From the NCBI GenBank assembly GCA_020055645.1, contig CM034548.1, forward strand, positions 14,756,001-14,820,000: 64,000 nt of DNA, read 5' to 3'. Below the pieces are notes generated by a model. That model was given only the letters and a program-made list of their open reading frames with translations, was not told where the DNA came from and did no database searches. The DNA comes from Tomocerus qinae. Its lineage: Eukaryota; Arthropoda; Collembola; Entomobryomorpha; Tomoceridae. Positions within the stretch are counted from its first letter, which is position 1. Each line of letters begins with the position of its first letter. A program made the position numbers and the translations under genes. Below, piece by piece: positions 38,901 through 45,200 of this stretch.

Positions 38901-41120
38901 CCTATTTCCCCTTCCGTTCTCTTCAAAACATATTTTCTCTCTAAGATAATAATATTTCTATATTCTTACACCATAATACTTAATTAATGAGAATATTTGA
39001 TTTACTAGGTGCCTACTCACCTCTGTAGTGCCTTACTATTAGACAATAAAATAAGTACACAACGGCTAAAATGCACAACTGTAGTAAATAGTGATACAGA
39101 TATAGTAGTTAGGCTAGTAAAATCGTATTTGATGATAAACGTTGTGTCCATAGATGTAAGTAACTAGCTACCTACTACCTCCACCCTTCTATCGTAGTGA
39201 AAGTATTTCTTATATATTATCTGTGTTTGTATTTGCTAGTGTACAGCCTCGTTAAATGTTTCTTTGGTGCTCTCGCTATTTTTTCTTGTTTTCCCCATCA
39301 GTCCTTGTCGAGTTAGTCAGTTAAGCTTCCTCCGAGAGAGTTCCATCACGATGATTATCATATTTATACGATTGTGACAATGATATCTGGTGACTTTGAC
39401 GCTGTGTAGTTTCATGTCCTACCGAATGGCAGACGGCAGTGCGGGTTGCCGCCTTCACGGAGGCTTCCCTAGTCATGATGGCTCCACTGAAAGTTGGCTT
39501 CCGGACGATACGCTTCCATTGCCGTCACCGCTCATTCCGAAAAGTACGGTTCATTGCTCCAATAGAAATTGCGTCCCGGATGTCCATCGTGCCTGTGCCG
39601 GTGTTCGTTTTATCGCCAAACACACTCGCATCCAAGAAGACTCTACCAAAGTAAGTCCTCCTCACACATAAATCCATTATACTACTTACATACATTTCAG
39701 GGCAGCAACAGAGAGATAGGCAGAGGAAATATCTCCACCGCAGGTTAATAGTACGAGAGTACTAGTATTAGTGAGAGATAGGAGTGAAGATACACAATGG
39801 AGCTAGTCAAATGTTCCTAATAAATAAATGATAGACGAATTCATCGCGCGCCGCAACTGCACCCGTCAGCAGCTCTCGGTTTCCACCGCACAATCAAAAT
39901 CCTCATTATCTAAGTGCACAAGATCATATTCCGTGGACTATTTACATTGCCACTACAGACAGAATAGATAGGTCTACAGAGTAAGTAAGTAAGCCGGGAA
40001 ATGGCAAAATCCTATTAGGTACGGGATCCTTTCATCGTCAACGCCAACCTCATGTTTCTGACGATATGCCTAAATTATCTTGTACTACTTTATTGTGCAC
40101 GTTAAATTAAGATAGGAGTAGAGAAACTAATGGATACAGAAACTGATGGATGGTTGTTTTATTGGGAATAGATTCCCCCATCAAAGAAGTTTCTAGTGCT
40201 TTGTCAATTTAGCCTCAAAGTCTGGGAAATTGAACTTTAGGCTATTAGACTGATAGAAGATACTATATTAGCTCACTACAGAATTACGATTACATTAGAG
40301 GACGAATTACTATATTTTATGTCGTACGGGCTATGCATTTCTGTAATGTAGTAAATAGCAGCTCTTCTGTGTCTGTCATGTTCAGCAGAAGAGTAACTCT
40401 GTGTATATATTCCCATACTTGTGCTATGCAATCCAACTAAAAACAGAGGGAACATGACAGGACTACAGAGAATCATTGTGTAATGCTCGGGAAAGCCAAG
40501 TAAACACTTTAAGAGGAATAAAATACACTTGCCGAATTACTTGACTCTTTCTAGTCTCCTGCGACTAGACAGTTCAGAGACTAATGCAGAGTAGATTGGA
40601 GAGTTTAGGTACATTAAGAAATCAACTTTGAAAGGAAAGTCAAGAGGAGGTGGAATGTAAACGAGCCGTGCAGGTGTGACGCTTATTGAGAGAAACACAA
40701 TATTAAGTAAACATGGGTGCATGTGTGTATAGTCACGGGAGAAAGCCTTCAGACGTGTTTAAGTAAGTAGACGTTCTTATAAATGTGTATCATAATACAT
40801 TTAGTAGAATAATGTAGAGAGGAGAGGATTTGGCAGGCAAGTTTTGTTGTCAACTGAAATTAGAAGAGAGCTGTGGATATTGGGAAAGTTGATTGATTGA
40901 GTTCGTGCCTTGTGTACCCATGTAGGTGAAGGAAGATTGGAAATATGTTGCAATGGTGCTGGATCGACTTTTTCTGTGGATATTCACACTGGCTGTGTTG
41001 GTGGGGACAGCTGGGATCATTCTCCAGGCCCCATCCCTCTATGACGACAGGGTGCCCATTGACAAAAAGTTTTCGGAAATCGCCGGGTCAAGAGCCACTG
41101 TTCGGAGAGGCCGACAGTAG
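2711..41120 (+). CDS. nAChRalpha: Nicotinic acetylcholine receptor alpha subunit, complete 10-exon gene
   Basis: This encodes a subunit of a pentameric cation channel in the neuronal plasma membrane that opens on acetylcholine binding. The coding exons are 2711-2905, 19417-19461, 25734-25843, 27297-27593, 29378-29546, 30327-30463, 32459-32605, 38755-38892, 39410-39650 and 40926-41120. They total 1674 nt and give 557 residues with no frame conflict at any junction. Visible parts are a signal peptide (about 1-22), loop D W77, loop A Y115, the Cys-loop C150-C164 with 13 residues between, loop B W171, loop C Y221/C223/C224/Y228, M1 about 241-263, M2 273-292, M3 about 302-326, a cytoplasmic loop about 328-497 and M4 about 500-522. 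N46 and N234 sit in N-glycosylation motifs. The vicinal cysteines identify it as alpha. Overall character fits the arthropod alpha1-alpha4 group, but I do not assign a subtype. Family and frame are secure. Splice sites were chosen by frame and family alignment; alternative exons are not excluded. Confidence 0.95.
2906..11501 (+). other. Intron 1, part before the retrotransposon
   Basis: This is 8.6 kb of AT-rich intron without a recognisable exon. It alternates between G-rich, C-poor stretches (about 4290-4480, 5280-5800, 7100-8110) and C-rich, G-poor stretches (about 4500-5100, 6170-6800, 8640-9970). Small open frames near 7836-8117 and 10174-10459 resemble no family I know. A short higher-GC patch lies at about 8200-8400. 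Confidence 0.6.
11502..11506. repeat. Target-site duplication, left copy
   Basis: CCAAC lies directly before the TG that opens the 5' LTR. The same five bases lie directly after the CA that closes the 3' LTR. A 5-bp duplication is normal for BEL/Pao integrase. An exact match means the insertion is complete and unrearranged. Confidence 0.9.
11507..12261 (+). repeat. 5' LTR (755 bp)
   Basis: It opens TGAACGGGAG and closes CCTCTCAACA. Both boundaries are set by where the two copies diverge: after the closing CA the left copy continues into the primer-binding site and the right copy into host DNA. A short open frame inside (from 11973) recurs in the 3' LTR and is an LTR sequence, not a gene. An ATTAAA at 12035-12040 could serve in 3'-end formation. 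Confidence 0.95.
11859..11867 (+). promoter_or_regulatory. Candidate TATA box in the 5' LTR
   Basis: TATATAAAA lies about 350 bp into the LTR, a plausible place for the U3 promoter of an LTR element. It recurs at the equivalent place in the 3' LTR (18098-18106). It is assigned only on sequence and position. The surrounding DNA is AT-rich, so chance is possible. Confidence 0.35.
12262..12274 (+). other. Primer-binding site, tRNA-Tyr type
   Basis: TGGTCCTTCGAGC follows the LTR with no spacer. Its reverse complement, GCTCGAAGGACCA, matches the acceptor stem, discriminator base and CCA of metazoan tRNA-Tyr, whose 5' end is CCTTCGA. The match continues as CGGAT after two extra bases. The leader from here to the gag start (12275-12473) shows no other feature I can name. 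Confidence 0.8.
12474..17648 (+). CDS. gag-pol: BEL/Pao Gag-Pol polyprotein, intact
   Basis: One frame of 1724 codons encodes the structural and enzymatic proteins of the retrotransposon. An N-terminal coiled-coil-like segment is followed by a DUF1759-type Gag core (about 125-290). A zinc knuckle of the form CX2CX4HX4C lies at 371-384, in a Cys/His-rich stretch. The aspartic protease (DUF1758 type) has LLDNG with the catalytic Asp at 459. The reverse transcriptase has D788 in [11 protein letters not shown] and the YVDD box at 864-867. An RNase H follows (GFCDASE, WTDST). The integrase has an HHCC zinc site ([13 protein letters not shown]) and a D1426, D1492, E1545 triad. A DUF5641-type tail (WNLGRV) ends it. 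No stop or frameshift is visible, and length is usual for BEL/Pao. The residue after the protease Asp is Asn rather than the usual Ser/Thr. Confidence 0.96.
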   Translation: MDAVRKERGNLKSKITRIETAVKVITDAGTAWTAKSVRLYLEKIEAVSNDLNILQRNVHIYAKDQTELDPEEAEIADMETRLDNLKLMFWDETPDPNPVVSVIPTTSRAATPNPPGAAGTGMSPEIRLPRLDLPSFNGNRHDWLSFHDLFRAAVHTNDRLSAAQKLQYLKIAVKGEAATLIQAYQITDDNYKEAWETLVARYENKRELVNSNFERLLGISALQAENPTALQKMIDRTKECIRCIEILKIPREQAYDLLVIHLLAKKLDSESRLQWERTVQAGTLPSLEDFCNFGDLQARVTGAARSAGKPKQEKPRQGTAVHHGSEKPTTSSSQKASCPCCNEAHLLYQCKMFKAMSLDERWEFVIKHHLCFNCLSNKHRAGNCKSTHCKNCEKFHHSLLHGGEFTPKPPDTRSQKQLEETTVSGHFATTKRTKGLLSTALIRIRANSGEYVLCRALLDNGSESSFVTSSCATRLGLRRQKVQVSLSGLAGTDAGSSKEMVDVAFTSCHGFDPIFKIKGLILKKVTSDLPTSPVPKTNWKHLEGLQLADPHFQDAEKIDILLGADVFYELLQPGKKTGPPGAPIAIKSALGWILGGKIDNHRNNSSSTFMVQCTLDSTLKKFWELEEVPRQKFLTAEEKACEAHFASTYTRDESGRFVVRLPIKENFSPLGDSRDMAIRRLKSGERRNLADPTRQQTYQAVMEEYLKLNHMELVQKENHAKVTYYIPHHAVENESSSTTPFRVVFDASAHSSTGVSLNQNLMIGPKLQEDLVSILIRFRQKKIAFTADIPKMYRQVRIHPDDVDLQRIVWRKNPKEPLEDYRLLTATFGTAAAPYLAIKAVQKLAEDEKEKFPIAASIAQRDFYVDDLMSGADSEAEAILIQQQLLELLESGGMGLRKWSSNSESFLSSLPPTLRETESPLDIETDKGVKTLGLQWHPAGDYFSFRVVVSSAFSFQFTKRSVLSEIAKVFDPLGWLSPVIIVAKTFMQQMWKQDLGWDDPLPASLNTEWLEFRDQLPLIQNLKIPRFISQENPSQQQLHGFCDASETAYAAVVFLRSVNCNNEVEVRMVAAKSKVAPSKQVSLPRLELCGAVLLVRLIQVITDSLKIESKEVFAWTDSTIVLSWLSSPPHRWKTFVANRVSEIQDVIPRESWRHVKSEDNPADCASRGISSSNLAEHVLWWTGPKWLLSSDEQWSLPTLHEEPQPMEEKSPNVVLHLSEDDTFLNKYSNLHRLLRITAYCLRAINWMKQKRFTPSSPTSKQISPHPISADEMDKAHTIWVKQVQQRNFSDEIRALQKNQPIPAGSKLKLLSPFLDEVGVVRVGGRLRNSTLHQDRKHQIILPKKNALTQLIISHRHDKDLHSGPQALLTSLLQKYWILGGRDVVRHFVRRCIKCCRFRAQCAQQKMGELPAVRVSPASPFQKTGVDYAGPFHLTAKRGRGQKTFKTYVSLFICMVTRAIHLELVSDLTTDAFLAALRRFTARRGKPSDIFSDCGSNFVGAKRILEEIQKTNSTNHNQRVQEELAADAISWHLNPPTGANFGGIWEAAVKSMKHHLVRVVGEAILTTEEMRTLLAQVEACLNSRPMTELSTDPDDLLPLTPGHFLIGRPLTAVPDPDLCHLKESHLSRWQRVQQMYQHFWRRWSTEYLARLQQRNKWLKTEENVKEGMLVLIKHDNLPPAQWNLGRVISTFPGKDNLVRVVNLKTGNGELQRPINKLCILPVDLS
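17733..17745 (+). other. Polypurine tract of the retrotransposon
   Basis: AAGATGGGGAGTA lies immediately before the 3' LTR. This is the place where plus-strand DNA synthesis is primed in LTR elements. It is mostly purine with two T residues and a terminal TA, which is tolerated in this superfamily. Confidence 0.7.
17746..18500 (+). repeat. 3' LTR (755 bp)
   Basis: Same length as the 5' LTR and no mismatch found by eye. It opens TGAACGGGAG and ends CCTCTCAACA. The bases after it are host DNA, beginning with the second CCAAC. Confidence 0.95.
18501..18505. repeat. Target-site duplication, right copy
   Basis: CCAAC, identical to 11502-11506, marks the right edge of the insertion. Confidence 0.9.
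18506..19416 (+). other. Intron 1, part after the retrotransposon
   Basis: AT-rich intron with nothing coding recognised. It ends in the acceptor TGATTTCAG|AATTTG of exon 2. Confidence 0.6.
19417..19461 (+). CDS. nAChRalpha: nAChR alpha exon 2: 45-nt micro-exon with loop D
   Basis: Fifteen codons, residues 66-80 ([15 protein letters not shown]), form the second beta strand with the loop D tryptophan W77. It has phase 0 at both ends, so skipping would delete exactly these 15 residues without shifting frame. The acceptor is TTTCAG and the donor CAG|GTACTC. It lies about 0.9 kb after the retrotransposon. The sequence is too characteristic of the family to be chance. Confidence 0.93.
19462..25733 (+). 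other. Intron 2
   Basis: This 6.3-kb intron has a TG-rich microsatellite near its start. Open frames at 19911-20411 (+), 19958-20311 (-) and 24446-24805 (-) have no family resemblance I can defend. A donor-like GTAAGTAAGT occurs at 23129-23138 with no exon visible beside it. The acceptor end is weak (see exon 3). Confidence 0.6.
19739..19768 (+). repeat. TG-rich microsatellite
   Basis: An imperfect run of GTAT and GTGT units of about 30 bp in intron 2. Confidence 0.8.
25734..25843 (+). CDS. nAChRalpha: nAChR alpha exon 3: loop A
   Basis: Residues 81-117, including the family-typical [21 protein letters not shown] and the loop A tyrosine in LYNN (Y115). It begins SW directly after the WVEQ of exon 2 and ends in phase 2, so that the last Asn codon is completed by exon 4. 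The acceptor GGATAAG|TCG has no real pyrimidine tract. No other AG lies between it and the end of the AT-rich lead-in, so the choice is forced by frame and homology. The donor is CAA|GTAATC. Confidence 0.92.
25844..27296 (+). other. Intron 3
   Basis: 1.45 kb, AT-rich, phase 2. I see nothing in it beyond splice signals (GTAATC ... TGACAG). Confidence 0.6.
27297..27593 (+). CDS. nAChRalpha: nAChR alpha exon 4: Cys-loop and loop B
   Basis: Residues 118-216, with the ends shared across codons. It contains [14 protein letters not shown] (loops A to E region), [11 protein letters not shown], the Cys-loop C150-C164 with FPFDEQT, loop B with FGSWTYDG (W171), and [12 protein letters not shown]. It is flanked by phase-2 introns, so it is symmetric, but it carries most of the binding domain. 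The acceptor is GACAG|T and the donor AAG|GTACGT. Confidence 0.95.
27594..29377 (+). other. Intron 4
   Basis: 1.8 kb, phase 2, AT-rich. No exon or repeat family recognised. Confidence 0.6.
29378..29546 (+). CDS. nAChRalpha: nAChR alpha exon 5: loop C and M1
   Basis: Residues 217-272. Loop C has FYTCCDEPY, with the adjacent cysteines C223-C224 that define alpha subunits and the aromatic residues Y221 and Y228. N234-I-T is a second glycosylation motif. M1 follows ([20 protein letters not shown]). The exon ends with GEK just before M2. The acceptor is TTTTAG|G and the donor AAG|GTGATC, phase 0. Confidence 0.95.
29547..30326 (+). other. Intron 5
   Basis: 0.8 kb, phase 0. It ends in a good pyrimidine tract (TTTTTTTTCTAG). 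Nothing else seen. Confidence 0.6.
30327..30463 (+). CDS. nAChRalpha: nAChR alpha exon 6: pore-lining M2 and start of M3
   Basis: Residues 273-317 plus two bases of codon 318. M2 reads [20 protein letters not shown], followed by IIPPTS and the start of M3 ([15 protein letters not shown]). Counting from the Lys of GEK as 0', position 9' is Ile281 and 12' is His284. Many nAChR subunits have Leu and Thr there. Glu292 at 20' is the outer ring. The donor is AAG|GTAAGA, phase 2. Confidence 0.95.
30464..32458 (+). other. Intron 6
   Basis: 2 kb, phase 2. It is C-rich at about 31300-31600 and G-rich at about 32150-32420, just before the exon. A GTAAGTAAGT run at 32329-32338 resembles a donor but lies upstream of the acceptor and has no exon beside it. 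Confidence 0.6.
32459..32605 (+). CDS. nAChRalpha: nAChR alpha exon 7: M3 end and membrane-proximal helix
   Basis: Completes Ser318 and encodes residues 319-366 plus two bases of Arg367. It covers the second half of M3 ([15 protein letters not shown]) and the conserved cytoplasmic start [20 protein letters not shown] with MRRP. The acceptor is TATGTAG|T, again with a weak pyrimidine tract. The donor is CATCG|GTAAGT, phase 2. Confidence 0.94.
32606..38754 (+). other. Intron 7
   Basis: 6.1 kb, phase 2. It contains the most extreme C-rich, G-poor stretch I counted (33481-33720: 9 G, 91 C) and a small hairpin at 33909-33951. No exon recognised. An open frame at 36317-36604 matches nothing known to me. 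Confidence 0.6.
33909..33951. repeat. Small hairpin in intron 7
   Basis: CAATTTGTAACAAGTA and its near-complement TACTTATTACAAATTG face each other across about 10 nt, with one unpaired position. Function unknown; possibly chance in AT-rich DNA. Confidence 0.5.
38755..38892 (+). CDS. nAChRalpha: nAChR alpha exon 8: cytoplasmic loop, first part
   Basis: Residues 368-412 with shared ends. This is the variable M3-M4 cytoplasmic loop, with VLMIRTANN after the MRRP helix, then a Ser/Pro-rich stretch and SPLEACLR. It is symmetric (phase 2 to phase 2), so it could be skipped in frame. The acceptor is TTTGTGCAG|A and the donor GAAG|GTACGG. Confidence 0.9.
38893..39409 (+). other. Intron 8
   Basis: 0.5 kb, phase 2, AT-rich. 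Nothing else seen. Confidence 0.6.
39410..39650 (+). CDS. nAChRalpha: nAChR alpha exon 9: cytoplasmic loop, second part
   Basis: Encodes residues 414-493 after completing Ser413. The first part is subunit-specific and rich in Pro, Ser and Cys (Cys in [15 protein letters not shown] and RACAG). The end, [10 protein letters not shown], is the conserved amphipathic segment before M4. The acceptor CTGTGTAG|T is chosen because it keeps phase 2. A second in-phase AG lies 27 nt downstream, so the first codons are less certain. The donor is AAA|GTAAGT, phase 0. Confidence 0.88.
39651..40925 (+). other. Intron 9
   Basis: 1.3 kb, phase 0. A GTAAGTAAGTAAG run at 39981-39993 mimics a donor but has no exon before it. 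Nothing else recognised. Confidence 0.6.
40926..41120 (+). CDS. nAChRalpha: nAChR alpha exon 10: M4 and C-terminus
   Basis: Residues 494-557 and the TAG stop. It begins [14 protein letters not shown], then M4 ([19 protein letters not shown]), then the conserved QAPSLYD and an extracellular tail ending RRGRQ. The acceptor is CATGTAG|GTG. Confidence 0.94.
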   Translation: MKEDWKYVAMVLDRLFLWIFTLAVLVGTAGIILQAPSLYDDRVPIDKKFSEIAGSRATVRRGRQ

Positions 41121-41174
41121 TAGTACAGGCCATCATCATACTTACTACTGATCATATACTATGCTATATAAAAG

Positions 41175-41197
41175 TCTCTCTCTCTCTCGCTCTCTCT
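41175..41197 (+). repeat. CT microsatellite
   Basis: Dinucleotide CT run with one interruption, about 55 bp after the receptor stop codon. Confidence 0.85.
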
Positions 41198-41220
41198 GGA
41201 CAACGGATTGCCATAATATG

Positions 41221-41246
41221 TGAGTGAGTGAGTGAGTGAGTGAGTG
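41221..41246 (+). repeat. TGAG microsatellite
   Basis: Six and a half perfect TGAG units. Confidence 0.9.
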
Positions 41247-41355
41247 TGCATTGCAAGTCAAATCAACAAAACACATACACGTATAAGAAATGAATTGAGG
41301 GAGTGAGTAAGTAAGTCACACTAGGACGGAGACGATACGAGATGACACGGAATGA

Positions 41356-41361
41356 AATAAA
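41356..41361 (+). terminator. Candidate poly(A) signal of the nAChR gene
   Basis: First AATAAA after the stop codon, 236 nt downstream. Plausible for a short 3' UTR, but such hexamers are common in AT-rich DNA and later sites may be used. Confidence 0.35.
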
Positions 41362-42033
41362 TGGAGCTTAGAGAGGTCTCTGGGCTCCTTCCTCCTCGTC
41401 CTCGCCGCCCAGTCACAGTCATGTCATCCACACCACTCCTCCATACACAAACACGACTATCAACAGGAAAACTGATACTTTGACTCTGTCCATGGACTAC
41501 TCATCCAATACATATATAATCTATATAGTATTATGGTACTTTTCTATAAGTATCCACCACACAACTTATCAGAGCACGAACCATGCAGAATACTTAATTG
41601 TCACAATACATAAGTATAAGTAGTAGATTGTAAAATTAATATTATGTCAACGGATTATATATATTATAGTCTTGTCCTTTATTATGTGTACTCAACCCAG
41701 TTTAAATGAAGTAGTGAGGACATCATTTGCATTAAACATGGATACACACTATCAAGTACTACATATAGGAGGAAGTCATGCAAGAGTTTGTCTCTTGTTT
41801 CACACACACCCTCCCAATCAGTATCATCCATCATATGTACGTGTGGGTAGTATTTAAAAGTCAACGGGTGATAATTGCCCGGAAATGAGAATGCGAATCT
41901 GACATTACGTATTCTAGTACGGATTCTATATATATTATATCTGTAGGTCTGTTCTAAATATAAATTGTGTGACATAAAAGTATATCTGTGTGTACTGTAT
42001 ACAAAAGGAGATCGAATTTCAAAAAAAAAGAAG

Positions 42034-42063
<30 letters not shown>
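42034..42063 (+). repeat. ACT microsatellite
   Basis: Ten perfect ACT units after an A9 run. Confidence 0.95.
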
Positions 42064-42064
<1 letters not shown>

Positions 42065-42200
42065 AGTACTAGAACAGTTATTACAATATCCCTTATTGTC
42101 GTCTCCATGTACAACACGTACAATATTATTATTATTATATTATGCAGTGAATAGAGAGGATTCCCTTGCATAAGGATGAGCATCTACGACTACTATTTCC

Positions 42201-45200
42201 ACTGGTATATAGAATATACTTACAGTGTTGGATGTTGGGGAAATAGGAAGATGCTTGTGTTACGGTGTTTTGTAGAAAAGACATTTCGTGGACGTGTGTG
42301 CACGACACTTTAGGTTCCCAGCCACAAAAGAAAGGCTTAGGAATTTAAACATGCAACAAAACATAGAGATAGATAGACACTATTGTTAATACAAATGCTC
42401 AGTCAGACACGACATGACACATAACACAGATTCTACTCACTATTACCAAATACTGCGTATAACAGACAGAGAGACCTACCTACCTACAGGCTTTTAATGT
42501 TTAGCCTGAAATCCTATTCTCATCTCTCGTCCTCACTCCGACCGAATTCCAGCGAGAAAGCAAAAATCGCCGAGATGGACGCTTTGTAACGATTGGACAC
42601 TCTTGTGACACATTTAATATAACATGTAGTTATGACGGTTCTAAATTCCAAGGATCATGGAAGAGCGTTACTTGTCTTTGGTTTTTCATACTATTTGGTG
42701 AATATTTTGTGAGGTAGAAATAGCTACCTGAAAATATATATACTGCATAGTATCTACTATCGACGTGGTGATAGCAAGTATGCAGCATATTTATATATAA
42801 AGAATGTAATTACAATCGTGTAATGGTAAAATCAAATTTGTGCTGGTATTTTACAATGATCTTCATACATACCTGTACAAAATCACTCTACTACTACTCA
42901 TACCTCAAAATCAACAAAACACTGACACATATTGTTTATTATAAGTACATGAACAAATAATTATTGTACTCGTTGGTAGATATTTATATGCAGACCCTTC
43001 AAGCTGGTAGCGTACAAACATTATCAACTCCTATAAATATAAGCTATATAGAGAGAACATACCTATTATACTAATCATGATAAGATTAAGTACGTATTAT
43101 ACACTTAATTATGTAGTGATCGAGGAAAGAAGTTTATAATCAAAATACTAGAGAGACTAATAAACGAATGAATTGTTCTGCACTTGTTGACAAGTGGGCG
43201 GTGCTTTGCCATACTTTATAATCTGTATGAATATATTAATACGCGATAATATAATAATATATGGAAATACGCGTGGAATTATAATGATGGCTAATAAATA
43301 GTTTTACCTAAGTAATTTATTATTTGTGTTTCAGTGCCAAGTGTACTATTTCGTTTTTATAGGAGCCCTGTATATTATGTAAGTGACTTAAAGTGTGTTT
43401 TGTATTGCCCTTCACATTAGCCAAGCGTGACAAGGTATTATTGGCAAGGGAAGGGAATCAACTGAAAAAATGAGGGCACGAAGTCGCAAACTATGCAAAA
43501 GAAAGGAAAGTAGAATGAGAGAGCAGGATCAATTCCGACAAGGAAGACATGTAACAAATGACCTAAGTTTAGCTCTCCTGATCAAATACTTTATGCAATG
43601 TAATGTAATATGCATCCCGTCATCGTGTTTTCCTGCCCTGGCTCTCCAGGGTCTCATATAATCTTGTTGAAACGTGCTGCCACTGGATTTTCAACACAAT
43701 TTAATTAAGGTAAAGACAACTGGGACAGCTGGAGAGAAAGCTACATCCCAACAAATACAGTTATGGGCATAGCATTACACATTTCAGACTTAATTTTAGC
43801 CAACCAGTGGCACTGTACTTAAACCAAGTCAAGTCTGCAATGAACTCGGCTTGATTGCTAAAATCCACCTTCCTCCCATGTCCTTCTATCAACTATAATA
43901 CTACTCCACTTATACACACCGAGAATTTTTATTAGCTCCTACCTAAACCTTCTACTAAGCACTACTCTTACTAATTCCACATCACAGAGTAGTCAACTAA
44001 CATAACATTGGCTTATTTAATGCTCCTAGTTTCTCATACTATTATTTTGTCTACTTGACTAGAGCAATGGAGTTCAGGTGCGATGATCTCTAGAGAGACA
44101 GATAAACTATATTATAATTCCTGTACCTCTCCCATGCAAATACAGATATACATTATATGCTTACGTACATGTAGTAGTAGAACACAGGCGGCAAACACTA
44201 CACGTACAGCAGCAGTGCCAGCCAAAATAAATTATACTCCACGAGATGTGTAGTAGTATCCTTGCATTATCATTAGCTATTGCCTTACACAACGAACCTA
44301 GACAGTAGCGTCAGCACCTGCCAACCTTACCTTTCTAACCTGTCATAAACTAACCTAATTGCATATATGGATATACATTTTGAACACATTCAGCAAACTC
44401 CCTCTTTAACTCCGTCTTGTCATTTTTTATTAAATTACATATTTACATAATAGTCATGCGGAAATATAGGGCCGACGAAAATTTCTCCTGAAAGCCTGTT
44501 GTCTCGAAACTCTACATTATCATCTACCTCATTTTTTATTAGGCGGATAGCTACAGCTCTAAGCTCAATAGGCTTATAAAAATTTCATTTCACAGAATAA
44601 TTTTAAGCAACAACAGGAAGAATTTCTAGCAGCCTTTTCTATTTTGATAAAAACAATCCGGTAAAGGAAAATTCTTGCCAAAATATTTAACACGTTTTTA
44701 TTTTTTTGGCAGCTATTTTTTACTTGGTAGTGTATTTTAGAAAACAGGTTAAACACACTTTCTAGGATTTATGCAAACAATTACAATCTAGCGAAGAGCA
44801 ACGAAAATAACTATAGCTTAGGCATAAGGATAGAAATAGATGCGGATGGTAAGATACAAAATTGAGAATTTTGGGGCAATCTTGTCTGGTGATGGTTGTA
44901 GGTACATTTATGTACATTAGTGAATATTATTGAAAAGCCAAACTGCAATATGAGCATTATTTTTCATCTCGCGATGTTTCATTTCACAAGTTTGACAGGA
45001 CAAAAGTAGACTGAGAGTACATTTGTCACTCTCTCTATTCATAATTTGAATACCATATCGATTCTCCATAAGATAACGTTACATCACTGATTCGTTGCCT
45101 TTCAACGCGTGTCGACAAAAGCCTTCAAGTCAATGTAATTGCAGAATAACGGAAAAGTGAATTAGCATTTCGCATTGAAACATGATGGTATATCAACGTG

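Larger units (their letters stand above)
41121..42200 (+). other. Presumed 3' untranslated region and flank
   Basis: Begins after the receptor stop codon. Microsatellites occur at 41175-41197 (CT), 41221-41246 (TGAG) and 42034-42063 (ACT). No coding frame recognised. The 3' end of the transcript cannot be fixed without RNA data. Confidence 0.45.
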
